In this document: positions 1 to 7,861 of the stretch, one piece after another | How the letters are laid out: each line of letters starts with the position of its first letter | How positions within the stretch are numbered: position 1 is the stretch's first letter | Source: Flaviflagellibacter sp963786225 | GTDB taxonomy: Bacteria; Pseudomonadota; Alphaproteobacteria; Rhizobiales; Methylopilaceae | DNA: 64,000 nucleotides | NCBI GenBank assembly: GCA_963786225.1 | Contig: CAWAYQ010000009.1 | Coordinates: 1-64,000 of the forward strand | Reading direction: 5' to 3' | Made by a program: the position numbers and the translations under genes | The notes under the pieces: generated by a model | Seen by the model: the letters and a program-made list of their open reading frames with translations, nothing else | Databases searched by the model: none | What the model was told of the DNA's origin: nothing

Positions 1-26
1 TCAATGAGTGAAAATAAAGCGTCCAA
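1..26 (-). CDS. Start of tctA (TTT transporter large membrane subunit), cut by window edge
   Basis: Only the first eight codons are inside the window. On the minus strand a strong Shine-Dalgarno (GGAGGGGG, complement of 29-36) is followed by TTG, then codons reading M-D-A-L-F-S-L-I. The complete TctA at 17718-19235 begins M-D-A-L-T-S-L, so this is very probably the large 10-12 TM subunit completing the tctC-tctB-tctA set. The start codon would be TTG. The identification rests on a short N-terminus and on gene order, so it is moderate; the sequence to the left would settle it. Confidence 0.6.
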
Positions 27-80
27 GACCCCCTCCAGACCACAGCCTCTTCGAGGGCCGCGGATTCTTTGACGTTGAAT

Positions 81-118
81 TTAAAACGGTGCGCCGCGGC
101 CTCGCCGCGGCGCACCGC
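81..118 (-). terminator. Hairpin between tctB and tctA (terminator or attenuator)
   Basis: A perfect 13-bp inverted repeat (87-99 with 105-117, 5-nt loop) is followed on the minus strand by TTTTAAATT. It has the form of an intrinsic terminator directly after the tctB stop. Because tctA seems to start about 60 bp further on, it may act as a partial terminator or mRNA-stabilising hairpin inside the operon. Confidence 0.7.
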
Positions 119-123
119 GATGA

Positions 124-639
124 TCAGAAGCCGAGCGCCGCCTCGAGCGGCCCCTTGGGCAGCGGAATGAGGAACCAGATCTCGAACAGCATGAACAGGC
201 CGAGCGGCACCGCCAGCGCGATCGGGATCGCCTTCAGCAGACTGTACTTGCCGATCGCGACCATGAAGAAGCCGATGAACAGCGCCCCCGCAACATAGAT
301 GCCGAGCCACGGGATCAGGCCCACATAGACCGCCGTCGGGATCAGCACGCTCAGCACCGATTTGAGCTGGTCCTTGCCGACAAAGGTCGCCAGATTCGGC
401 GTCTTGGTGAGCACCGAGGTCACCAATGTGCCGAGGCTGGCGATGAACATGATGAGGCCGATATAGAACGGGAAATAGCCCGCCTGCGGACCGTCGGAGG
501 CCCACGCCGCCCCGATCTTCCAGCTGTCCAGCATCACAACGCAGGACAGGATCATGAACAGCACGGCCACAACCGCGTCCACGGCGCGGTAGGACACCGT
601 GTACTGGCCAGGTTCGTTTGCTTCTTCGTGACTGCTCAT
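124..639 (-). CDS. TTT transporter small membrane subunit TctB
   Basis: This 171-aa protein is the small membrane subunit of a tripartite tricarboxylate transporter, a secondary importer for carboxylates that pairs with a periplasmic TctC receptor and the large TctA channel. It has the family's four hydrophobic segments (roughly residues 20-42, 55-75, 95-115, 120-165) and a conserved G-Y-F-P-F-Y-I-G stretch after the first segment. It lies between tctC (747-1760) and the tctA start at the left edge, and is separated from each by a hairpin with a T tract. The substrate cannot be read from the sequence; the neighbouring glyoxylate operon suggests a C2-C3 organic acid or a precursor (inference). 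Confidence 0.88.
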   Translation of the reverse strand: MSSHEEANEPGQYTVSYRAVDAVVAVLFMILSCVVMLDSWKIGAAWASDGPQAGYFPFYIGLIMFIASLGTLVTSVLTKTPNLATFVGKDQLKSVLSVLIPTAVYVGLIPWLGIYVAGALFIGFFMVAIGKYSLLKAIPIALAVPLGLFMLFEIWFLIPLPKGPLEAALGF

Positions 640-693
640 CTCAAAAGCCCCTCAAAAACCCCGCCCGTCCCTTCCAGGAAAACGGGCTCTGTA

Positions 694-732
694 AGAAAAA
701 AGCGCCCCGCAGCCGCACGCGGCCGGGGGCGC
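694..732 (-). terminator. Hairpin plus T tract between tctC and tctB
   Basis: On the minus strand GCGCCCC (complement of 726-732) pairs with GGGGCGC (complement of 702-708) across a GC-rich loop, followed directly by six T residues (complement of 696-701). This is a canonical intrinsic terminator lying 14 bp after the tctC stop. It probably makes the periplasmic receptor more abundant than the membrane subunits. Confidence 0.8.
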
Positions 733-746
733 CTTCATTCATGGCC

Positions 747-1760
747 TCACTTCAGGAAGCCGGCCTTCGACATCAGGTCCTTGTGACGCGTTTCCGCCGC
801 CGCCACCCAGGCCTTGTACTCGGCGCCCGACAACGTCGTCGTGTTGAACGCGCCCTTGGCCAGGAACGCCTTCCACTCGTCGGTCTCGGCGACCTTCTTG
901 AACAGGTCGACATAGAACGCGACCTGCTCGTCGGTCACGCCCGGCGGCATGAAGATGCCGCGCAGCATCAGGTAATCGGTGTTGATGCCGGATTCGATGC
1001 AGGTCGGGATGTCCGACCACGCCATGTCCGTCGTCACCTTGTCGGTGTACTTCAGACGCTCCTTGTCGAACACGCACAGCGGACGAAGCTTGCCGGCGCG
1101 CCACTGCGCCACCGCTTCGATCGGGTTGTTCACCGTCGAGGTGACGTGACCGCCGACCAGCTGCGTGACGACGTCGCCGCCGCCCTTGAACGGCACATAG
1201 GTGAACTTCGCACCCGTCGACTGCTCAAGCGCCGCCGTGATGATCTGGTCTTCCTGCTTGGTGCCGGTGCCCGCCATCTTGAACTCGTTCGGCTTCGAAG
1301 CCTTCAGAGCGTCGAGATATTGCTTGGCGTCCTTGTAGGGGGATTCCCCGTTGACCCAGAGCACGAACTCGTCGAGCGCCAGCATCGACACCGGCGTCAG
1401 GTCCTGCCAGCTGAACGGAATGCCCGTCGACAGCGGCGTCGTGAACAGGTTCGACAACGTGATGATGATCTTGTGGGCGTTGCCCGACGAGCCCTTGGCA
1501 TCGAGGAAGCCTTCGCCGCCCGCGCCGCCCGCTTTGTTCAGCACCACCAGCGACTGGTCCATCAGCTCGTGCTTCTGGATCACGCCCTGCAGCGTCCGCG
1601 CCATCTGGTCGGCGCCGCCGCCCGTGCCCGCCGGCACAATAAACTCAACCGTCTTCGTCGGCGCCCACGCCGCCGACGCCGATACCGGCAGCAGCGCAAA
1701 GCCCGCGGCAACCGCCGCGACGGCCCCACACGACGCAATTCGGGATAGCTCTTTCTTCAT
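747..1760 (-). CDS. TTT periplasmic solute-binding receptor TctC (Bug family)
   Basis: This 337-aa protein is a periplasmic substrate receptor of the Bug/TctC family, feeding a tripartite tricarboxylate transporter. The start at 1760 was chosen because M-K-K-E-L opens a typical signal peptide (charged start, hydrophobic core, A-S-A-A-W cleavage region near residue 30) and is preceded by AGGGAGAGAG on the minus strand; a longer frame to 1910 has no such features. The mature part opens with the family hallmark F-I-V-P-A-G-T-G-G-G. It is the first gene of a tctC-tctB-tctA unit, with a terminator-like hairpin just behind it. The ligand is unknown. Confidence 0.9.
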   Translation of the reverse strand: MKKELSRIASCGAVAAVAAGFALLPVSASAAWAPTKTVEFIVPAGTGGGADQMARTLQGVIQKHELMDQSLVVLNKAGGAGGEGFLDAKGSSGNAHKIIITLSNLFTTPLSTGIPFSWQDLTPVSMLALDEFVLWVNGESPYKDAKQYLDALKASKPNEFKMAGTGTKQEDQIITAALEQSTGAKFTYVPFKGGGDVVTQLVGGHVTSTVNNPIEAVAQWRAGKLRPLCVFDKERLKYTDKVTTDMAWSDIPTCIESGINTDYLMLRGIFMPPGVTDEQVAFYVDLFKKVAETDEWKAFLAKGAFNTTTLSGAEYKAWVAAAETRHKDLMSKAGFLK

Positions 1761-1948
1761 CGCGTTCTCTCTCCCTACTCTCACCGCCCGCATTCCGTGC
1801 GGATCAATTGTCCGCCTTAGCGGAGCTTTGAATTTTCTTTGCCATCGAGATTTTCGGCTGGCAAGCACCAAATATATTACATGCCACTGACGAGTGGCAA
1901 TATTTCCCACGGATAGACCCCGTCTCCAGAGGGAAAATGGCTGCGACG

Positions 1949-2776
1949 TTAGGGCGCGACACCGGAATAGAGCGCGGTCAGTCGCGCGGCCGCTTCCTTC
2001 ACGTACCCGCCCAGCTCTTCGATGCGCTCAGGCGGCATCCGGATCGTCGGCGCCGAGATCGAAACAGCGCCGACCGGCGCATCGTTCTCGTCGCGGATCG
2101 CCGCCGCAACGCACCGCATGCCGATTGCGTGCTCCTCGTCGTCCACGGCGTATCCGCGCTCGCCGCTGACCGCGAGATCGGTTTCCAGCGATTGCAGGTT
2201 CAGGTGGGTGCGTTCGGTGAAGCGGACAAAACCGACCGAGGCCAGCCATTCGCGACGCAACGGATCGGACGAAATCGACAGCATGGCCTTGCCGGCGCCC
2301 GAGGCGTGGATCGGAAGCCGGCAGCCGAGCCGGAAAAAGGCCCGCACCGGCGCATGGCTTTCGGCCTGCGCCACGCAGACGATCTCATGCCCGTCGCGCA
2401 GCGACAGATTGACCGTCTCGTTCAGCCGCGCGTTCAACTCGCGGACGATCGGCCAGCCGATCTCGGGCAGTTTGCGGACACGCAGATAGGCGCAGCCGAC
2501 GCGAAAAAGGCCGACACCCACAGTCCACAGACCGGTGTCGGTGTCCTGCTTGACGAATTCCCGCTTCTCGAGCGTCGCGACGAGCCGATGCACGGTCGAA
2601 GTCGGCAGCGACAGGCGGCGGGCAACATCGCTCAAACTGGTGCCTTCCGCGCCGGCCAGGACGTCGAGAATTGCCGCCGCGCGATCGAGGGACTGCACCT
2701 CGCCGCTCGGCTCGGCGCCCAGGCCCGGCGGCCGGCCCCGTCTGCGCAGCGGCACATCCATATCAAGTTCGCTCAT
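1949..2776 (-). CDS. IclR-family transcriptional regulator
   Basis: This 275-aa protein has the two-domain IclR architecture. An N-terminal winged helix-turn-helix (about residues 28-90, with S-L-D-R-A-A-A-I-L-D-V-L and a recognition region L-P-T-S-T-V-H-R-L) is followed by an IclR effector domain with the usual H-A-S-G-A-G-K-A-M-L stretch. The start at 2776 excludes an 18-residue upstream extension lacking a ribosome site. It is divergent from gcl (start 2978) and upstream of tctC on its own strand, so it is well placed to control both. IclR relatives such as AllR respond to glyoxylate, which fits the neighbouring gcl operon, but the effector here is inferred. Confidence 0.88.
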   Translation of the reverse strand: MSELDMDVPLRRRGRPPGLGAEPSGEVQSLDRAAAILDVLAGAEGTSLSDVARRLSLPTSTVHRLVATLEKREFVKQDTDTGLWTVGVGLFRVGCAYLRVRKLPEIGWPIVRELNARLNETVNLSLRDGHEIVCVAQAESHAPVRAFFRLGCRLPIHASGAGKAMLSISSDPLRREWLASVGFVRFTERTHLNLQSLETDLAVSGERGYAVDDEEHAIGMRCVAAAIRDENDAPVGAVSISAPTIRMPPERIEELGGYVKEAAARLTALYSGVAP

Positions 2777-2977
2777 GATCTTTCCAAGGCCTCGTTTAGC
2801 AGCACACTTCGTCGCGGCAGCCCGCCGCAACGGTTTTTAATATTGCGACATCAGCCCAACTATGGCACGGACATGCCGTTAATGGGATGATTTCCCAAAA
2901 CTACGAACTTCAGGGTTCGTCCAGCCAATTCAGCGCGCCCGGACCACCACGGGCCTTTATAGAGAAGGAGTAACGCC
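2777..2977. promoter_or_regulatory. Divergent iclR / gcl control region
   Basis: The 201 bp between two divergent start codons is richer in A+T than its surroundings (about 2830-2910) and must contain both promoters. The gcl ribosome site is AAGGAG just before 2978, with a TATAGA-like hexamer a few bases upstream of it. I could not define a convincing IclR operator palindrome. Confidence 0.5.
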
Positions 2978-4744
2978 ATGGCCAAGATGCGCGCCGTCGA
3001 CGCCGCCGTCCGGGTTATGGAGAAGGAAGGCGTGACATGCGCTTTCGGCGTCCCGGGCGCCGCGATCAATCCTCTCTATTCCGCCATGAAGGCGCGCGGC
3101 TCGATCCGCCATGTCCTCGCCCGCCATGTTGAAGGCGCCTCGCATATGGCCGAAGGCTATACGCGCGCGGTCGCCGGCAATATCGGCGTCTGCATCGGCA
3201 CGTCCGGCCCCGCCGGCACCGACATGATCACGGGCCTCTATTCGGCGCAGGCGGATTCGATCCCGATCCTTTGCATCACCGGCCAGGCTCCGCGCTCGCG
3301 TCTTTACAAGGAAGACTTCCAGGCGGTCGACATCGAGTCAATCTCCAAGCCCGTCACCAAATGGTCGGTCACGGTCCGCGAGCCGGCTCTGGTTCCGATG
3401 GTGTTCCAGCAGGCCTTCCATCTCATGCGCTCGGGCCGTCCCGGCCCGGTCCTGATCGATCTTCCGGTCGATGTGCAGACCGCCGAGATCGAGTTCGACG
3501 AAGATACCTACGAACCGCTGCCGGCCTACAAGCCCAAGGCGACGCAGAAGCAGATCGACAAGGCGCTCGCCATGTTGAACGAGGCCGCCCGGCCTCTACT
3601 CGTCTCCGGCGGCGGCATCATCAATGCCGACGCCTCCGATCTCCTGACCGAGTTCGCCGAGATTACCGGCGTTCCTGTCATCCCGACGCTCATGGGCTGG
3701 GGCACGATCCCGGACGACCACGATCTGATGGCCGGCATGTGCGGCCTGCAGACGAGCCATCGCTATGGCAATGCGACGATGCTGGCGTCGGACTTCGTGT
3801 TCGGCATCGGCAACCGCTGGGCCAACCGCCATACGGGTTCGGTCGAGGTCTACACGGCGGGCCGCAAATTCGTTCATATCGACATCGAACCGACCCAGAT
3901 CGGCCGCGTGTTCGGCCCGGATTTCGGCATTGTCTCCGACGCCAAGGCCGCGCTCGAACTCCTCGTCGCGACCGCGAAGGATCTCAAGAAGAAGGGCAAG
4001 CTGAAGGACCACTCCAAGTGGGCCGCCGAATGCCTGGACCGCAAGCGCCGCATGCAGCGCAAGACGCATTTCGACAACGTGCCGCTGAAGCCGCAGCGCG
4101 TCTATGAAGAGATGAACACCGCGTTCGGCAAGGACACCTGCTACGTCACGACGATCGGACTGTCGCAGATCGCCGGCGCGCAGTTCCTGCGCGTGTACAA
4201 GCCTCGCAACTGGATCAATTGCGGACAGGCCGGCCCGCTCGGCTGGACGCTGCCGGCAGCGCTCGGCGTGCGCGCTGCCCGTCCGGACGCGGAGATCGTG
4301 GCGCTCTCGGGCGATTACGACTTCCAGTTCCTGGTCGAGGAACTGGCGGTTGGTGCGCAGCACAAGCTGCCCTACCTCCATGTCGTCGTGAACAATTCCT
4401 ATCTCGGCCTGATCCGTCAGGCGCAGCGCGGCTTCAACATGGATTTTGAAGTCTCGCTCGCTTTCGACAACATCAACACCGAAGAAGAGGAAGGCGCCTA
4501 CGGCGTCGATCACGTCGCGGTTGCCGAAGGCCTCGGCTGCAAGGCGATCCGCGTGAAGTCGCCGAACGAGTTCCAGGATGCCTTTGCCCGCGCCAAGGCG
4601 CTGATGGTCGAGCACCAGGTTCCGGTTGTGATCGAGTTCATCCTCGAGCGCGTAACCAATATTGCTATGGGCACCGAGATCGACAAGATCAACGAGTTCG
4701 AGGACATACTCGATCTCACGCCCGAGAGCGTGCCGGCCGAGTGA
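2978..4744 (+). CDS. gcl: Glyoxylate carboligase (tartronate-semialdehyde synthase)
   Basis: This 588-aa ThDP enzyme condenses two glyoxylates to tartronate semialdehyde and CO2, the entry step of the glycerate pathway. It matches E. coli Gcl (593 aa) almost throughout: the M-A-K-M-R-A-V-D-A-A start, L-A-R-H-V-E-G-A-S-H-M-A-E-G, and a ThDP-binding G-D-Y-D-F-Q-F-L segment near residue 447. Residue 51 is valine instead of the catalytic glutamate of most ThDP enzymes, which is diagnostic for glyoxylate carboligase. AAGGAG precedes the ATG. It heads the operon gcl-hyi-glxR-panE-like, divergent from an IclR regulator. FAD is a structural cofactor in this family; that comes from family knowledge, not from sequence seen here. 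Confidence 0.97.
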   Translation: MAKMRAVDAAVRVMEKEGVTCAFGVPGAAINPLYSAMKARGSIRHVLARHVEGASHMAEGYTRAVAGNIGVCIGTSGPAGTDMITGLYSAQADSIPILCITGQAPRSRLYKEDFQAVDIESISKPVTKWSVTVREPALVPMVFQQAFHLMRSGRPGPVLIDLPVDVQTAEIEFDEDTYEPLPAYKPKATQKQIDKALAMLNEAARPLLVSGGGIINADASDLLTEFAEITGVPVIPTLMGWGTIPDDHDLMAGMCGLQTSHRYGNATMLASDFVFGIGNRWANRHTGSVEVYTAGRKFVHIDIEPTQIGRVFGPDFGIVSDAKAALELLVATAKDLKKKGKLKDHSKWAAECLDRKRRMQRKTHFDNVPLKPQRVYEEMNTAFGKDTCYVTTIGLSQIAGAQFLRVYKPRNWINCGQAGPLGWTLPAALGVRAARPDAEIVALSGDYDFQFLVEELAVGAQHKLPYLHVVVNNSYLGLIRQAQRGFNMDFEVSLAFDNINTEEEEGAYGVDHVAVAEGLGCKAIRVKSPNEFQDAFARAKALMVEHQVPVVIEFILERVTNIAMGTEIDKINEFEDILDLTPESVPAE

Positions 4745-4789
4745 TCGGTCCGGGACGCTTTTCAAAGTTCACATCGACGGAGGACGCCC

Positions 4790-5557
4790 GTGCCGAAATT
4801 CGCGGCTAATTTGACCATGCTGTTCAACGAAGTCGGCTTTCTGGAGCGCTTCGATGCAGCCGCCAAAGCAGGTTTCAAGGGCGTCGAATATCTCTTTCCC
4901 TACGACTTCCAGCCCGACGAAATCGTTGCCAAGCTGAAGGCGAACAACCTCACCCAGGTGCTGCACAATCTTCCGGCCGGCGACTGGGCCGGCGGCGAAC
5001 GCGGCATTGCCGTGCTCCCGGACCGCGTCGAGGAATTCCAGCAGGGCGTCGACAAGGCCATCACCTACGCGACCGCGCTCGGCTGCAAGCAGGTCAACTG
5101 CCTCGCCGGCATCCCCAAGGGTGTGGACGCCGCGACCGCGCACAAGACATTCGTCGCCAATCTGAAATACGCCGCGCCGAAGCTGAAGGACGCCGGCATC
5201 AAGTTTTTGATCGAAGCGATCAACACGCGCGATATTCCGGGCTTCTTCCTGACCTCGACCAAGCAGTCGCTGGCGATCATCGACGAAGTCGGCTCGGACA
5301 ATCTCTTCGTCCAGTACGACATTTATCACATGCAGATCATGGAGGGCGATCTCGCCCGCACGATCGAGGCCAACCTGGCCAAAATCGCGCACATCCAGCT
5401 CGCCGATAATCCGGGCCGCAACGAGCCGGGCACCGGTGAAATCAACTATCCATTCCTCTACGACTTCATCGACAAGATCGGCTATCAGGGCTGGATCGGC
5501 GCTGAATACAAACCGAAGGGCGAGACCGTCGCGGGCCTCGGCTGGCTGCCGAAGTAA
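4790..5557 (+). CDS. hyi: Hydroxypyruvate isomerase
   Basis: This 255-aa TIM-barrel protein of the AP-endonuclease-2-like sugar isomerase superfamily interconverts hydroxypyruvate and tartronate semialdehyde. It aligns with E. coli Hyi (258 aa) along its length: F-A-A-N-L-T-M-L-F at the start, H-N-L-P-A-G-D-W-A, Q-Y-D-I-Y-H-M-Q, and A-D-N-P-G-R-N-E-P-G-T-G-E-I-N-Y near the end. These conserved Glu, Asp and His residues are typical metal and substrate ligands in the family. The start is GTG at 4790, five bases after a perfect GGAGG. It lies 45 bp after gcl and 38 bp before glxR, so it is co-transcribed in a complete glyoxylate-to-glycerate module. Confidence 0.94.
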   Translation: MPKFAANLTMLFNEVGFLERFDAAAKAGFKGVEYLFPYDFQPDEIVAKLKANNLTQVLHNLPAGDWAGGERGIAVLPDRVEEFQQGVDKAITYATALGCKQVNCLAGIPKGVDAATAHKTFVANLKYAAPKLKDAGIKFLIEAINTRDIPGFFLTSTKQSLAIIDEVGSDNLFVQYDIYHMQIMEGDLARTIEANLAKIAHIQLADNPGRNEPGTGEINYPFLYDFIDKIGYQGWIGAEYKPKGETVAGLGWLPK

Positions 5558-5595
5558 TCGCGCCTCGCACTCACACCTGAATATGGAGTTTCCCA

Positions 5596-6486
5596 ATGGC
5601 TAAGACACTCGGCTTCATCGGTCTCGGCGTGATGGGCGCGCCGATGGCGGAGCACCTCATCAAGGCCGGCCACACCGTCCACCTTTACACGATCGAAGGC
5701 GTGCCGGAGGCTCTGAAGAGCGCCGGCGGCAAGGTCGAGAAGAACGCAGCCGACGTCGCGAAGGCCGCCGACATCATCATCACGATGGTGCCGGACACCC
5801 CGCATGTCGAAGCCGTGCTGTTCGGCGAGAACGGCGTCGCGCAGAGCATTGCCAAGGGCAAGCTCGTCGTCGACATGAGCTCGATCTCCCCGATCGAGAC
5901 CAAGAAGTTCGCCGAAAAGATCGAAAAGCTCGGCGGCCGCTATCTCGACGCGCCGGTGTCCGGCGGCGAAGTCGGCGCCAAGGCGGCCTCGCTGACCATC
6001 ATGGTCGGCGGCCATGACGAAGACTTCGCGACGATGAAGCCCTACTTCGAACTCATGGGCAAGAACATCACCCATGTCGGCGGCAACGGCGACGGCCAGA
6101 CCACCAAGGTCGCAAACCAGATCATCGTCGCCCTCAACATCCAGGCCGTGGCCGAAGCTCTCGTCTTCGCGTCCAAGGCCGGCGCCGATCCGGCCAAGGT
6201 GCGTCAGGCGCTGATGGGCGGCTTTGCCTCCTCGCGCATTCTCGAAGTCCATGGCGAGCGCATGATCAAGCGCACGTTCAACCCGGGCTTCCGCATCGAA
6301 CTGCATCAGAAGGACCTCAATCTGGCGCTCCAGGGCGCGCGTTCGCTGGGCGTTGCCCTGCCGAACACGGCCAATGCCGCGCAGCTGATGAACGGCCTTG
6401 CGGCCAATGGCGGCAGCGCTCTCGACCACTCGGCGCTCATCAAGGCGATCGAGCTCTTGTCGGGTCACGAGATCGCAAAGGCCTGA
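5596..6486 (+). CDS. glxR: Tartronate semialdehyde reductase (2-hydroxy-3-oxopropionate reductase)
   Basis: This 296-aa beta-hydroxyacid dehydrogenase reduces tartronate semialdehyde to D-glycerate with NAD(P)H. The N-terminus carries the Rossmann motif G-F-I-G-L-G-V-M-G-A-P-M-A. The family substrate signature D-A-P-V-S-G-G-E-V-G-A appears near residue 120 and the catalytic lysine region G-D-G-Q-T-T-K-V-A-N-Q near residue 170. Length and motifs match GlxR/GarR enzymes (about 292-296 aa). It is the third gene of the gcl operon, so the operon makes glycerate from glyoxylate without outside help. The symbol could equally be garR; glxR is preferred because of the gcl-hyi context. Confidence 0.95.
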   Translation: MAKTLGFIGLGVMGAPMAEHLIKAGHTVHLYTIEGVPEALKSAGGKVEKNAADVAKAADIIITMVPDTPHVEAVLFGENGVAQSIAKGKLVVDMSSISPIETKKFAEKIEKLGGRYLDAPVSGGEVGAKAASLTIMVGGHDEDFATMKPYFELMGKNITHVGGNGDGQTTKVANQIIVALNIQAVAEALVFASKAGADPAKVRQALMGGFASSRILEVHGERMIKRTFNPGFRIELHQKDLNLALQGARSLGVALPNTANAAQLMNGLAANGGSALDHSALIKAIELLSGHEIAKA

Positions 6487-6627
6487 ATTTGCGTCACGGG
6501 CATGGGTTGAACATACCTGCCCGATGACACAATGAGAGGGAGCGCGGACCCCGCGCTCCATATGGTGAACAGAGGCCGCGGGTACGGTACGCGAAGACGT
6601 ACAGCCTGTAGGCAACAGGAGGGGAAT

Positions 6628-7602
6628 ATGAAGATCTGCATCTACGGAGCAGGAGCCATCGGTGGCTATATGGGCGTGCAGCTTGCGCGCGCAGGTGCCG
6701 ATGTCAGTCTCGTAGCGCGCGGCCCCCACCTCGAGGCCATGAAAAAAAACGGCCTCAAGCTGATCATCGACGGCGAGGAACGGGTCGAGCACCTGAACTG
6801 CACGTCCGATCCGGCGGAGCTTGGTCCGCAGGACTACGTCATCATCGCCCTCAAGGCCCATTCGGTGCCGAACGTGGTCGACGCCATGCAGCCTCTGCTC
6901 GGCAACGACACCTCGGTCGTGACCGCCGTGAACGGCGTTCCCTATTGGTACTTCTACAAGTTCGGCGGCACCCTCGAGGGCCGCACGCTCGAGACGATCG
7001 ATCCCGGTTCCAAGCAGTGGCAGGCGCTGCGCCCCGAGCGTGCGATCGGCTGCATCGTCTACCCGGCCACCGAAGTCGTCGAACCCGGCGTCATCCAGCA
7101 TGTCTACGGCGACAAATTCCCGATCGGTGAGCCGTCGGGCGAGAAGACCGAGCGCGTGGAGCGCCTCGCGGAAGTCATGAACGCCGGTGGCCTGCGCGCC
7201 CCGGTTCTCGAGAACATCCGCGACGAACTCTGGCTGAAGCTGTGGGGCAATCTCTGCTTCAACCCGATCTCGGCGCTGACGCATGCGACCCTCGACATCA
7301 TCGCATCCGATCCCGGCACCCGTGCCGTGGCGCGGACCATGATGCTGGAAGCCCAGGACATCGCCACCAAGCAGGGCGTGCATTTCCGCGTCGACGTGGA
7401 ACGCCGCATCAACGGCGCGGGCGCGGTCGGCGCCCACAAGACCTCGATGCTGCAGGATCTGGAGCGCGGACGCCCGATGGAGATCGAGCCGCTCGTCGCC
7501 GTCGTCCAGGAGATGGGCCGCATGCTCGACGTGCCGACGCCCACTCTCGACACGGTGCTGGCGCTCGTTCAGCAGCGCGCCAAGATCGCCGGACTGAACT
7601 AA
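6628..7602 (+). CDS. PanE/ApbA-family 2-hydroxyacid (ketopantoate-type) reductase
   Basis: This 324-aa protein belongs to the ketopantoate reductase family (NADPH-dependent, soluble). It opens with the nucleotide-binding motif I-Y-G-A-G-A-I-G-G-Y-M-G and has a helical C-terminal half with E-L-W-L-K-L-W-G-N-L-C-F-N-P-I-S, where the Lys and Asn correspond to the family's catalytic residues. The start at 6628 follows GGAGGGG; a longer frame from 6532 is only leader. It is the last gene before a strong terminator and lies 141 bp after glxR. In this setting a role in reducing a small 2-oxoacid linked to glyoxylate or tartronate metabolism is more likely than pantothenate synthesis, but that is inference. 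Confidence 0.85.
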   Translation: MKICIYGAGAIGGYMGVQLARAGADVSLVARGPHLEAMKKNGLKLIIDGEERVEHLNCTSDPAELGPQDYVIIALKAHSVPNVVDAMQPLLGNDTSVVTAVNGVPYWYFYKFGGTLEGRTLETIDPGSKQWQALRPERAIGCIVYPATEVVEPGVIQHVYGDKFPIGEPSGEKTERVERLAEVMNAGGLRAPVLENIRDELWLKLWGNLCFNPISALTHATLDIIASDPGTRAVARTMMLEAQDIATKQGVHFRVDVERRINGAGAVGAHKTSMLQDLERGRPMEIEPLVAVVQEMGRMLDVPTPTLDTVLALVQQRAKIAGLN

Positions 7603-7628
7603 AATCGCCTTCGGGCATTGAGACGACC

Positions 7629-7655
7629 AAGCGGGGCTTCACGCCCCGCTTTTTT
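7629..7655 (+). terminator. Intrinsic terminator of the gcl operon
   Basis: A 9-bp GC-rich stem (7629-7637 with 7643-7651, 5-nt loop) runs into an unbroken T tract, 26 bp after the stop of the PanE-like gene. Confidence 0.92.
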
Positions 7656-7709
7656 ATTTGCGTGTCACCGGCGCTGGACTTGGAGAATCTACTGCGATTC
7701 CTCCTGCCA

Positions 7710-7760
7710 GAAGATCAGCAATGCTTGTCTTTACTTGTATCCACAAGTAAATTGATCTTC
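7710..7760. promoter_or_regulatory. Nested inverted repeats upstream of the OmpA-family gene
   Basis: TTTACTTGT (7730-7738) and ACAAGTAAA (7743-7751) form a perfect 9-bp inverted repeat with a 4-nt spacer. Around it GAAGATCA (7710-7717) and TGATCTTC (7753-7760) form a second 8-bp inverted repeat. The region is AT-rich for this genome and lies 102-152 bp before the start codon at 7862. It could be a double operator or a cruciform or mRNA hairpin; no T tract follows. Confidence 0.5.
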
Positions 7761-7861
7761 CTGAACATCCGTTCACATTCCAAACACAAGTCATGTCAAG
7801 AAACGGCCATAAAGTTCGACCGAAATACACCTGACTATTCAAACTCAGAACGGATCAAGGG

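Noticed and set aside
5485..7437. 650-aa open frame on the minus strand opposite hyi-glxR-panE
   Set aside because: It is antisense to three well-identified genes and has no family motifs; long antisense frames are expected at this GC content. The same applies to 36349-37743 and 52738-54375.
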